NCBI GenBank assembly: GCA_036734385.1
Contig: DAIMYQ010000028.1
Location: 1-21,994 of the forward strand
DNA length: 21,994 nt
Direction: 5' to 3'
Source: JAAYPI01 sp036734385
GTDB taxonomy: Bacteria; Bacteroidota; Bacteroidia; Bacteroidales; Paludibacteraceae
In this document: positions 14,595-21,994 of the stretch, in pieces
Numbering within the stretch: the stretch's first letter is position 1
Layout of the letters: every line of letters begins with the position of its first letter
Notes under the pieces: model-generated
Databases searched by the model: none
What the model saw: the letters and a program-made list of their open reading frames with translations, nothing else
Told to the model about the DNA's origin: nothing
Made by a program: the position numbers and the translations under genes

Positions 14595-17525
14595 TTATTT
14601 TTCAAGCATAACCGTGTTCTTTATAACAACTATTTTTCCCTCTTCATCGGGGACTTCTACGGTGTACAGATACACACCGCTATTTACTATCACTCCATTA
14701 TGAGAACCATCCCAACCATTTGTACCTATGTATAGAAGGTTTCCAAGTCGGTCATATACACGAAGATTGTAACCTTCCAAGAAAACATCATTTACACCGT
14801 CATTATTCGGAGTGAAAATATTAGGAAATACTACTGAAGTAATATCAGCGGTCATTGTTGAATCCCATTTACAACCGTTAGTATCAACAATTTTTGTGTC
14901 AAAAACATTTGAGGAAGTTCCATAAACAAAATCTTTATACTTGAAAATGTTAGACTGTCCTTCAACAGATTCGACAGGAACATTGTTTATCCATAAATTA
15001 TATTGAAGAAATCCGGGAGTGATAGTCGCAGTAATGTACCGTCCGCTAACCATTGGTTCGGGTATGTGTAGATCCGTATTGAAGATTGGTTTTGGGTAAA
15101 CAGTGATATTTGTTCCTGTAATGTCAGCAGCTGTTGCCGTACAATTAGCATCAGTCAATGATTCAATCGTCAGACTGGTCGAACTGGCAGGAGTTATGAC
15201 CTGTGTTTCAGAAACGTTCAGGGTTGTAACAGGGTCATATCCGGTAACTGTGTATGTGAAAGGAGCCTTACCTGCCAAGAATACCGTCATGTCTGTGCTT
15301 TGTCCTTCGCAAATAGCTTCTTTATCTGTAGTAATAGAAGCAGTAGGACGAGGAAATACTGCTATCGTAATTTTATTTGTTTCAACAGTTCCACAAGCAT
15401 TTGTTGTCTCTAATTTGAGTTTACGACCGGTTTCTTCCAAAATAAATGTTTTAGTTAGATTTTTTGTTGTTCCTACCGTGACGTCTTCTAATGTCCATTT
15501 ATAAGTGGTGGTTGCTGGAACGGCTGTTATTGTCGGTGTAATTGTTACTTCAACACCATCACACATCGGAGCTATGCCATTAAGAGTTGCCGTTGGTACA
15601 TCTCCTGTTCTGCCAATTACAAATTCGAAGTATTTTCCAATCATACAATTTCCTTTGTAAAGTTCTAATCTATAAGCACACTCCTCAAGACCCGAAATGG
15701 TAACATAGTCATAACAATCAAATCCTTTTAAGTCAGTCGTGTAGTTTGTGATTGTAGCTTCTTTAGCTGATTCGTGACAACCTTGAGTCCAAAGAGTGTC
15801 TTTAACATTCTTCATTATTAGCACAGAATCTGCTGTATAAGTAGAATCTCCTTCAGCATCAAGAACCGGCTCTCTGTGTGATCCTACTAATTCGGGATGC
15901 AATTTATTTGATATAGTAAAGTTGGCACTAGTTACTTCAATTGCATTTGTAATATTATATAACTTTGCTGAGTAATAGCTCGTAGTATCTGATTTTAAAA
16001 GTCCTGCAGCTTGTATTCTATCGATAATCTTAAATTTGACAGAGCCTGTTTTTTGTCCTTTACAAACGATTTTGGTAGTAGACATCAATTCTGCACTTAA
16101 TAGTTCAGGTTGAGTTACGATAACATCGCTGTGATTTGTTATGCAATTATTCGCATCCTTTACTTTTACATAAAAAGTGTCAGCAGGAAGTTCTTCAAAT
16201 AAACCGGTATTGTTTCCATAAGAAAGTAAGGTGTTTTTAGCACTTATAGAATAGGAATAGGGAGTTGTTCCGCCTTGAGCTTCTACTTGAATAGCTCCTG
16301 TGGTACTTCCATTACATTCAACTCCTTGTACAATATCTTTAGTTGGGTCAAAAGTTAATGCTGTAGGTGCTGTGATTGTTGCAGAAACTTGAGCCAGTAC
16401 ACTTGTGCAACTTTTAGAGTCGGCAACAGAAAATTGGTAGACTCCTGCTGCTAAACCGGTAATTTTTGATGTTGATCCGGTTGTTAAAATAGTTCCGTTA
16501 AAAATAGCAGGAGAAGTGCAAGTTACGGTGTAAGGAGCTACTCCACCAACTATTAATATGTCCAAAGAACCCGCAGCATCTGATGCACAAGTGTTGCTTT
16601 TAATATTTTGGGCAAAAGCTGTTACTTGTGTTGGTTCAGTAACTTCGAATGCAACTGTGATAGGGCATCCCGTTGCATCGTTGATAGAACCACTATAAAT
16701 TCCTTTAGGTAAATTTGTTATTGTTAGGGTAGTAACAGGATTTCCACTTACAAAAGTTTTGTTTGTTATAGAAAATGCTTGATTATCTTTTATGAGAGTA
16801 ATGAGGTACGGATCGCCTGAAGGATACTTGCTTCCTCCTGTAATTTCAATCAGTACAGAACCTTGTCCTCCATAGCAGGTGGCATTAGTGACTGTAGGCG
16901 TATTATTTAAAGCAACGACGTTCTGTGTAATCACAACGCTATTGGTTAGCGTTTGAGCTGTGCAGTTTTTGGCATCTTTCACAAAAACGGTGTAATTACC
17001 GGAAGAAAGTCCCGTAAAAACGCTCGCAGATTGAGAAGGTGAGTAAGTGTTTGATAAACTATATGTGTAAGGAGTAGTACCTCCCGAAACATTTGCGGTT
17101 ATTGTTCCATTTGGAGATGCCGAACAAGTATTTTGCGTAGTAACAGTTCCATCTATCTGTAGAATGTTGGGCTGTGAAATGCTTGCGGTTTCCCAATCGG
17201 CATCACTTTCATTACTAGCATCTCTAACATAAACAGTATAGCTTCCTTGTGCTAGATTAGTGAAAATATTGCTCCCTTGTTGAGTGACAAAGTTATCAAG
17301 ACTATACTTAAGTGTTCCTGAACCTCCCGTTGCTGTTACAACAATCGTTCCATCGGAGGAACCATAGCATGATGTCGATTGAGTTGAAATTCCCGTAATT
17401 TGAACTAGAGCCCAAGTAGGCGAAATGCAAAAAAGAAATGCCCCCAAAAAAAGCAAACGAATATGTGCCGTTAGCTTAAAATTCTTCATTTGTGAGCAAA
17501 TAAAGAAAAATGATCTTTTTTTCAT
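14595..17525 (-). CDS. SprB-repeat surface protein with T9SS type B sorting domain
   Basis: An exported protein of 976 residues from the ATG at 17525. An ATG at 17489 (MKNFKLTAHIRLLFLGAFLF) gives an equally good signal peptide. The TTG at 17549 lies in the promoter box and is rejected. After the signal peptide come about six SprB-type repeats of some 80-100 residues, each with a pattern like C.G..DGTI.V...GG..PY.YS...F..L..G.Y.V.V.DA..C. Clear ones start near residues 41, 126, 205, 300 and 396. The sixth (from about 480) carries a long insertion. Two or three Ig/PKD-like domains (about 640-820) follow, then the type B sorting domain (last 80 residues: FPNIFTPNNDGVNDVF, VYDRLGNLLY, NGWDGSHNG, SGVYLYTVEV, ending KNTVMLEK). 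It heads an operon with the OmpA-family and PorP/SprF genes, its probable display machinery. The likely role is adhesion or surface motility, by analogy to SprB. It is much smaller than Flavobacterium SprB, so gliding should not be assumed. Confidence 0.9.
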   Translation of the reverse strand: MKKRSFFFICSQMKNFKLTAHIRLLFLGAFLFCISPTWALVQITGISTQSTSCYGSSDGTIVVTATGGSGTLKYSLDNFVTQQGSNIFTNLAQGSYTVYVRDASNESDADWETASISQPNILQIDGTVTTQNTCSASPNGTITANVSGGTTPYTYSLSNTYSPSQSASVFTGLSSGNYTVFVKDAKNCTAQTLTNSVVITQNVVALNNTPTVTNATCYGGQGSVLIEITGGSKYPSGDPYLITLIKDNQAFSITNKTFVSGNPVTTLTITNLPKGIYSGSINDATGCPITVAFEVTEPTQVTAFAQNIKSNTCASDAAGSLDILIVGGVAPYTVTCTSPAIFNGTILTTGSTSKITGLAAGVYQFSVADSKSCTSVLAQVSATITAPTALTFDPTKDIVQGVECNGSTTGAIQVEAQGGTTPYSYSISAKNTLLSYGNNTGLFEELPADTFYVKVKDANNCITNHSDVIVTQPELLSAELMSTTKIVCKGQKTGSVKFKIIDRIQAAGLLKSDTTSYYSAKLYNITNAIEVTSANFTISNKLHPELVGSHREPVLDAEGDSTYTADSVLIMKNVKDTLWTQGCHESAKEATITNYTTDLKGFDCYDYVTISGLEECAYRLELYKGNCMIGKYFEFVIGRTGDVPTATLNGIAPMCDGVEVTITPTITAVPATTTYKWTLEDVTVGTTKNLTKTFILEETGRKLKLETTNACGTVETNKITIAVFPRPTASITTDKEAICEGQSTDMTVFLAGKAPFTYTVTGYDPVTTLNVSETQVITPASSTSLTIESLTDANCTATAADITGTNITVYPKPIFNTDLHIPEPMVSGRYITATITPGFLQYNLWINNVPVESVEGQSNIFKYKDFVYGTSSNVFDTKIVDTNGCKWDSTMTADITSVVFPNIFTPNNDGVNDVFLEGYNLRVYDRLGNLLYIGTNGWDGSHNGVIVNSGVYLYTVEVPDEEGKIVVIKNTVMLEK

Positions 17526-17546
17526 GAACGTATGATTATAGGTTAT

Positions 17547-17554
17547 CAAATATA
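17547..17554 (-). promoter_or_regulatory. -7 box of the SprB-like operon promoter
   Basis: On the minus strand TATATTTG is a full match to TAnnTTTG, about 20 bases before the ATG at 17525, giving a very short leader if that start is used. No good -33 TTG is seen at 19-21 bases. Confidence 0.5.
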
Positions 17555-17867
17555 GAACAGCAAAAATTAACCTATTTTTCAGATTAATTTTGATGTAACA
17601 AATGTAATAAAAAACAGTTATAAAAGCACTTTTTACTTAAAAAAATGAAAATAAGTTGTTTTTTGCGGTTTTTTTAACATTTGCATTTTCTTGAATTAAG
17701 TTTTTTGCTTGCGAAGAAGTATAAATAAAATCTTATTCTATATAAAGAGCAATTAAAAAATGAAAAATGTAATGAATATAAATTTGATTATTAATTTAGT
17801 AATGATATCAAAAAACACTATCTTCGCGAATAGAATGTTTTTGATTTTTATGATAATTCAGAATAAA
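17555..17867. other. Divergent intergenic region
   Basis: These 313 bases lie between two divergent transcription units. They are very AT-rich with several T runs. No open frame with convincing coding character is seen. The frame of the downstream gene is open from 17760, but residues before the ATG at 17868 are low in complexity and precede a normal signal peptide. An imperfect -7 box, TATCTTCG (17819-17826), one base off TAnnTTTG, could serve the plus-strand unit. Confidence 0.5.
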
Positions 17868-18650
17868 ATGAAATATACAATTGTTGTTACGCTATTTGTT
17901 TACAGTGTTTTGGGAATGGCACAAAGTCCCGTCTATCAAAGTAAAAAGTATCCCAATGGAAATCTTGTGTACGAAGGATATTTTGTGAATGGAACCCCGG
18001 TTGGTCAACTTAAGCGGTACCACGAAAACGGCAAATTAAAATCTTTGCAGATTTTTGGTACAAAAGACTCTGTATCGGTTGAGTATTATAAAGGAGATGG
18101 CAAATTGTTCGCAAAGGGTCTTTTTCTTGGAGCTAAAAGGGCTGGTACTTGGAAGTATTACGCAGATAAGGGATATGTGTTTATGGTCGAAAATTATGAA
18201 AACGGACTAAGGGAAGGAGAAGCTCTTATTTATTCTGAAAACAATACTGTCCTTGAGAGAAGAAATTATAAAAATGATTTGTTGCATGGACCAAGAATTC
18301 AATACTATGCTTACGGTAATGTGTTGGCGAAATATTCTTATGAAAATGGAAAATTAGAAGGGCCTTACAAATCATACTACGAAACAGGCGATTTAGATCA
18401 GGATGGTCAATATGTAAATGATAAAAAAGAAGGCGTTTGGAAAACGTATAAAGATGATGGATTATACGTGAAAGTAGAGTACAAGGATGGAGTTGCCATA
18501 AACCAAAAAGAATTAGATAAGAAATTGCAGGATCAAATGGACGAAAATGAAAAGAAAGATAAAAATATTAAAGATCCGGGTGATTATTTAACTAACCCTG
18601 ATGGGTATTTCTCTAATTCTAATTCTAACGCTAAAGGTTCAGAAGAATGA
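17868..18650 (+). CDS. Secreted MORN/YwqK-type repeat protein
   Basis: A 260-residue protein from the ATG at 17868, chosen because MKYTIVVTLFVYSVLGMAQ is a standard signal peptide. The longer in-frame start at 17760 would put 36 odd residues in front of it. The body is a series of about 20-23-residue MORN-variant repeats of the form G.....Y..NGK..G..K.YYE.G.L: YPNGNLVYEGYFVNGTPVGQ, YHENGKLKSLQIF, NYENGLREGEALIY, SYENGKLEGPYKSYYETG and QYVNDKKEGVWKTY. The C-terminal 50 residues are charged and then Asn/Ser-rich with no repeat. Databases often label such proteins YwqK-family antitoxin; nothing here supports a toxin-antitoxin role, and no toxin gene is adjacent. It probably acts in the periplasm or at the cell surface; function unknown. 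Its stop overlaps the next ATG by four bases (ATGA). Confidence 0.82.
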   Translation: MKYTIVVTLFVYSVLGMAQSPVYQSKKYPNGNLVYEGYFVNGTPVGQLKRYHENGKLKSLQIFGTKDSVSVEYYKGDGKLFAKGLFLGAKRAGTWKYYADKGYVFMVENYENGLREGEALIYSENNTVLERRNYKNDLLHGPRIQYYAYGNVLAKYSYENGKLEGPYKSYYETGDLDQDGQYVNDKKEGVWKTYKDDGLYVKVEYKDGVAINQKELDKKLQDQMDENEKKDKNIKDPGDYLTNPDGYFSNSNSNAKGSEE

Positions 18651-19411
18651 TATTCTATTTTTCGGGAACAGGTAACTCTTTGTGGATAGCCAAAGAATGT
18701 GCTGCGGCATTTTCGGATAAGTTGTTTTCGATATCCGATTTGCTTATTGCAAATAATGCTGAAATTACGTTCTCTCTTGAAAGAAACGAAAAGATTGGAT
18801 TTGTTTTTCCAATACACTCTTGGGGAGTTCCTCCCATTGTGCTTGATTTTGTAAAAAAGTTACAGTTTGATAATTATGCCAATCACTTGATGTATGCTAT
18901 TTGCTCTTGTGGTGATGATTGTGGGTTGGCACTGCCTCATTTTCAAAAAGAATTAGCAAAAAGGGGTTGGAATCTTACGCATAAATATTCCGTTCAAATG
19001 CCCAATAGTTACATTGTTTTCCCATTTTTTGATGTCGACTCAAAAGAAGTAGAAGTAGCAAAAAAACAAAAAGCCAAAGAAGCCGTTCCCAAAATTATAG
19101 ACGCTATTGCTAATAATCAACCTATCAATTTTTACCATCAAGGTTCGTTTCCTTGTTTAAAGTCGAATCTGATTTATCCTTTGTTTTGCAAATATGCACT
19201 TAATGCAAAACCTTATTACACAACGGATAAATGTATCTCTTGTGGGTTGTGCGTAAAAGTTTGTCCTACCAAAAATATTAGTTTGAAAGAGAACAAACCA
19301 ATATGGGGAGATAATTGTACTCAGTGTTTGGCTTGCATACATCGTTGCCCTGAAAGGGCAATCGAATATGGCAAGGTAAGTGTAAAGAAAGGTCGATATT
19401 TTTATTCCTAA
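18647..19411 (+). CDS. EFR1-type flavodoxin/ferredoxin fusion protein
   Basis: A predicted cytoplasmic electron-transfer protein of 254 residues. The N-terminal half is a flavodoxin-like domain opening with IFYFSGTGNSLWIAKE, the FMN phosphate-binding loop, followed by GFVFPIHSWGVPPIVLDFVK and YAICSCGDDCGLA. The C-terminal 60 residues carry two [4Fe-4S] motifs, CISCGLCVKVCP (from about residue 196) and CTQCLACIHRCP (from about 224). This matches the family called EFR1 ferredoxins. The electron donor and acceptor are unknown and no oxidoreductase gene is nearby. The ATGA overlap with the preceding gene points to translational coupling, and xseA begins two bases after its stop. Confidence 0.88.
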   Translation: MIFYFSGTGNSLWIAKECAAAFSDKLFSISDLLIANNAEITFSLERNEKIGFVFPIHSWGVPPIVLDFVKKLQFDNYANHLMYAICSCGDDCGLALPHFQKELAKRGWNLTHKYSVQMPNSYIVFPFFDVDSKEVEVAKKQKAKEAVPKIIDAIANNQPINFYHQGSFPCLKSNLIYPLFCKYALNAKPYYTTDKCISCGLCVKVCPTKNISLKENKPIWGDNCTQCLACIHRCPERAIEYGKVSVKKGRYFYS

Positions 19412-19413
19412 AT

Positions 19414-20649
19414 ATGACTAATAAAGATCACATAACTCTTTTTCAACTCAATAACTTAGTCAAAAATATTCTCACACAACAAATTGTCGAGCCACAATGG
19501 ATATGTGCTGAAATTAGTGAATTCCATGAAAATAGTTCGGGGCATTGTTATCTGGAATTAGTTGAAAAAGATGAATCTTCCATTAATATTGTTGCTCGTG
19601 CCAAGGCTATGATTTGGTCATTCGCCTACAGAATGATCAGACCTTATTTTGAAACAACAACGGGTGAACAAATAGCTGTAGGAATGAAAGTGCTTGTAAA
19701 AGTAGAGGTGACCTTTCACGAAGCCTATGGTTACAGCCTTAATATAAAGGATATTGACCCAAGTTATACCATGGGAGATATTGCTCGCAAAAGAGCTCTG
19801 GTAATTCAGAAATTACAGGAGGAAGGCGTTATGGACATGAACAAAGAATTGCCATTACCCAAATTATTACAACGTATTGCTATTATTTCATCAGAAACAG
19901 CTGCCGGATATGGTGATTTTTGTCATCAATTAGAAGAAAGCGGTTATGTTTTTTATACCAATATTTTCCCGGCTTCTATGCAAGGAAAAGATACTGAGAC
20001 TTCTATTATAGCAGCTCTTGAAAAAATATACGATAAAAAGGATTTTTTCGATGTCGTCGTCATTATAAGGGGCGGAGGTTCTACCTCCGACTTGAGCTGG
20101 TTCGATACGTATAATTTAGCATATCATTGTACGCAATTTCCATTGCCAATTTTTAGTGGAATCGGTCATGAAAGAGATATTTCCGTCTTGGACATGGTTG
20201 CTTGTAAAAGTTTGAAAACTCCTACAGCGACGGCTCAATATATTGTTCAAAAGATGGAAGAAACCGAAGCTGAATTGCTCTTTATGCAACAATCTTTGTC
20301 GGAAGCTGTTCTCTATTTGTTACAAAATAATAAAAATTATTTGGAAAATCTGTTGTTGACGTTACCATGGTCTGCCAAACGAGAAATAGAAAAACAGCAT
20401 CATTTAATTGAAAATAATTCCTTTAAAATTAACCTATTGCAGAAACAGGTGTTGGAAAAAAAATATCAAAAGCTACTTTCTTTAGAAAAGCAACTTGAGT
20501 TGCTTTCTCCTTATAATTTACTTAAAAAAGGCTATTCTATTACCCTAAAAGACGGTAAGATTGTTCGAAAGGAACAAATAACAGCGGGTGATAATATTAC
20601 CACCATATTATATGATGGTTCGGTGGAAAGTATCATTACCAAATTATAA
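19414..20649 (+). CDS. xseA: Exodeoxyribonuclease VII large subunit
   Basis: Catalytic subunit of exonuclease VII, which degrades single-stranded DNA from both ends and helps in repair and clearing of damaged DNA. The 411 residues are slightly shorter than the E. coli protein. Domains: an N-terminal OB fold (about 1-105: ISEFHENSSGHCYLELVEK...VLVKVEVTFHEAYGYSLNIKDIDPSYTMG), then the catalytic core (about 125-330) with LPKLLQRIAIISSETAAGYGDF, VIIRGGGSTSDLSWFD and FSGIGHERDISVLDMVA...KTPTATAQ, then a coiled-coil region (about 285-365) and a short C-terminal segment LLKKGYSITLKDGKIV. It starts two bases after the EFR1-type gene and is followed 12 bases later by the small subunit. Confidence 0.96.
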   Translation: MTNKDHITLFQLNNLVKNILTQQIVEPQWICAEISEFHENSSGHCYLELVEKDESSINIVARAKAMIWSFAYRMIRPYFETTTGEQIAVGMKVLVKVEVTFHEAYGYSLNIKDIDPSYTMGDIARKRALVIQKLQEEGVMDMNKELPLPKLLQRIAIISSETAAGYGDFCHQLEESGYVFYTNIFPASMQGKDTETSIIAALEKIYDKKDFFDVVVIIRGGGSTSDLSWFDTYNLAYHCTQFPLPIFSGIGHERDISVLDMVACKSLKTPTATAQYIVQKMEETEAELLFMQQSLSEAVLYLLQNNKNYLENLLLTLPWSAKREIEKQHHLIENNSFKINLLQKQVLEKKYQKLLSLEKQLELLSPYNLLKKGYSITLKDGKIVRKEQITAGDNITTILYDGSVESIITKL

Positions 20650-20661
20650 CTAAAACGATGT

Positions 20662-20859
20662 ATGAAAAAAACTAAACCTGAAAGTTATGACCAAGCTATT
20701 TGTGAACTTGAAAATATAGTGAAACAAATAGAAAATGAAGAGTTCAGTATGGATACTCTTTTGGAACAAATAAAACAAGCAGCCGAATTAATAGAGTTTT
20801 GTAAACAACGTCTTAAAACTGTAGATGAAGAGGTGCAAAAAATAATGGTAAAGAATTAA
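20662..20859 (+). CDS. xseB: Exodeoxyribonuclease VII small subunit
   Basis: A 65-residue helical protein that binds the coiled-coil stalk of XseA in the exonuclease VII complex. The family pattern is clear: SYDQAICELENIVKQIENEE, then FSMDTLLEQIKQAAELIEFCKQRL. Its normal size and position directly after xseA make the assignment firm. It is the last gene of the plus-strand unit. Confidence 0.93.
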   Translation: MKKTKPESYDQAICELENIVKQIENEEFSMDTLLEQIKQAAELIEFCKQRLKTVDEEVQKIMVKN

Positions 20860-20889
20860 TTCCTGATTTTAAAAATATATTTGATAAAG

Positions 20890-20930
20890 TAAGAACGTCT
20901 TAAATCTCTTGATTTTAAGGCGTTCTTATT
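20890..20930. terminator. Terminator between xseB and the converging gene
   Basis: A 15-bp stem (20890-20904 with 20914-20928, one T-G pair) encloses a nine-base loop. The U-tract is weak on the plus strand (TTATTAATCTT). It lies between two converging genes and may act in both directions. Confidence 0.75.
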
Positions 20931-20946
20931 AATCTTCTTAGAACTT

Positions 20947-21993
20947 TTACTTCTTTAGAGTGAAGTGTCCTGAAATTACTTTTGTTATTTCATCTACTGT
21001 AATGAGATACCAATAATCTGTGGTCATCATCATTTTTCCATCGTATGTGCCATCCCATCCTAAATCATAGCCATGGTAAGAAATTAATTCTTTTCCAAAT
21101 CTGTCAAAAATTTGGATAATGGCACCAGGATAAAAATCAATGCCTTTTACAACCCATCTGTCATTTACTCCATCACCATTGGGTGAAAAGAATTTGGCAG
21201 GAATAATAGGCACCGGAACAATATTAAAGATGCCGGAAGTTTTACATCCTTCTGCATCAGTAATTTCCACAGAATGTTCTCCAATCGCCAAATCGGATAA
21301 ACTTGATACAATATAGTCCTCATTGTCTATCGTGTAGGTAAAAGGAGCTGTTCCCTCATTTGTGCTCAAGATGATGGTCGCATTTCTTCCTGTTGTGAAA
21401 ATTTCCGATATAACAGGATTTGAATGAACGGTAATAGGAATTTTAGCCGTACAGACTAAGGGTGTTGCCAAAATTACACTTCCGCTTTTAGTAACGGAAG
21501 CACTCAATGTTACATCAAAGTTTCCATCTGTTGTTCCATTCACAGCAGTCGTTTTTGCAGTAGAACTGTTTATTCCCAATTCTGTAGGTAATGCTGTCCA
21601 TTGTGCGGTCCAAGTTAAATTATTATTTGCACTACCTTGTAAAGAGAGGCTTTCTCCTATGCAAATTTCAGTTTTTGGAGCTATAATATTGATTTCCACT
21701 ACAGTTAAGTTTACAATCACGGTGCTATCTGCACCCAATTGGCTACCTCCCACAAAGGTGTACGAGTAAGAACCGGAAGTACGATAGATTTGAGGTCCGA
21801 CGATGATAGAATCTTTCGCACAAACTGTTGTATCAATAACCGTTGTTATTCCACAATCTTTTACATTTACGTTTACCGTTATTGTTTGGGTTGTAGAAGT
21901 GCTTGTGTTTGTACCTGTCATAATGAACTGAAAATCACCGGAAGAGGTAGGTGTAAAAGTGGGAGTAGCATTGCTTGCATCACTAAGTCCGGT
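20947..21993 (-). CDS. T9SS type B sorting-domain protein, C-terminal part (runs off window)
   Basis: The frame is open to the window edge (TGLSDASNATPTFTPTSSGDF...), so the Met at 21921 is internal and these are the last 348 or so residues. From the N-terminal side: the end of a PKD/Ig-like domain, then a module with a short DTTVCAKDSIIVGPQIYRTS...GADSTVIVNLTV pattern, then an Ig-like domain (ICIGESLSLQGSANNNLTWTAQWTALP). Next comes a SprB-like repeat (ISEIFTTGRNATIILSTNEGTAPFTYTIDNEDYIVSSL...VEITDAEGCKTSG). The type B sorting domain is last (IPAKFFSPNGDGVNDRW, IQIFDRFGKELISYHG, WDGTYDG, TDYWYLITV, ending SGHFTLKK). The last domain is close to that of the fragment at 6362. The protein is expected to pass through the T9SS to the cell surface; an adhesin-like role is likely but not shown. 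Confidence 0.88.
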   Translation of the reverse strand, partial: TGLSDASNATPTFTPTSSGDFQFIMTGTNTSTSTTQTITVNVNVKDCGITTVIDTTVCAKDSIIVGPQIYRTSGSYSYTFVGGSQLGADSTVIVNLTVVEINIIAPKTEICIGESLSLQGSANNNLTWTAQWTALPTELGINSSTAKTTAVNGTTDGNFDVTLSASVTKSGSVILATPLVCTAKIPITVHSNPVISEIFTTGRNATIILSTNEGTAPFTYTIDNEDYIVSSLSDLAIGEHSVEITDAEGCKTSGIFNIVPVPIIPAKFFSPNGDGVNDRWVVKGIDFYPGAIIQIFDRFGKELISYHGYDLGWDGTYDGKMMMTTDYWYLITVDEITKVISGHFTLKK

Positions 21994-21994
21994 A

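Noticed and set aside
15103..15504. Plus-strand frame of 133 codons inside the SprB-like gene
   Set aside because: It is antisense to Ig-like domains rich in Thr/Val, whose reverse complement tends to stay open. It has no recognisable domain or promoter.
17760..17867. N-terminal extension of the MORN-repeat protein by 36 residues
   Set aside because: A normal signal peptide begins at the ATG at 17868. The extra residues are AT-driven and Met/Ile/Asn-rich, and an imperfect promoter box (17819-17826) lies within them.
17868..18650. YwqK-family 'antitoxin' of a toxin-antitoxin pair
   Set aside because: The label comes from the repeat family. This protein has a signal peptide and its neighbour is a ferredoxin-type protein, not a toxin.

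Overview
The window is AT-rich DNA from a Bacteroidota (Bacteroidetes) chromosome, most likely of the class Bacteroidia; I would not go below that level. Three things point there. Promoters fit the Bacteroidota form (TTTG, about 19 bases, TAnnTTTG) rather than TTGACA/TATAAT. Three proteins end in type B sorting domains of the type IX secretion system (T9SS). An OmpA/WD40-like/SprF-type outer-membrane set is present. The sequence is a scaffold: two runs of exactly 100 N (6262-6361 and 12674-12773) are nominal gaps of unknown true length.

Layout. 1-1700: tRNA-Cys (minus), a membrane-anchored TPR protein, lumazine synthase (ribH), then a compact tRNA-Tyr/tRNA-Gly unit with its own near-consensus promoter and terminator. 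2013-5829: an alpha-glucan (glycogen) phosphorylase and a YqhD/BdhA-like iron-containing alcohol dehydrogenase, separated by a terminator and a new promoter. 5838-6712: a LuxR-type regulator (minus) and the C-terminus of a T9SS cargo protein (plus). They are divergent, and both 5' ends are lost in the first gap. 6758-11122 (minus): a two-gene unit of a bifunctional (p)ppGpp synthetase/hydrolase followed by an M3-family peptidyl-dipeptidase.

11262-17525 (minus) is the most distinctive region. It is a three-gene operon encoding a SprB-repeat surface protein with a type B sorting domain, a PorE/SprD-like OmpA-family protein (TPR, WD40-like propeller, two regulatory-like beta domains, an NNNAG-repeat linker and a peptidoglycan-binding domain), and a PorP/SprF-type outer-membrane protein. 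This resembles the sprC-sprD-sprB-sprF arrangement of gliding Flavobacterium and probably exports and displays the SprB-like protein. The 15-bp tandem repeat that codes the linker runs into the second gap.

17868-20859 (plus): a tightly packed unit of a secreted MORN/YwqK-repeat protein, a flavodoxin-ferredoxin (EFR1-type) protein overlapping it by four bases, and both subunits of exonuclease VII (xseA, xseB). 20947-21994 (minus): the C-terminal part of another T9SS type B cargo protein, cut by the window edge. Housekeeping genes (ribH, glgP, spoT, xseAB) are thus interleaved with a large investment in T9SS surface proteins. I see no phage, insertion sequence, CRISPR array or integrase.
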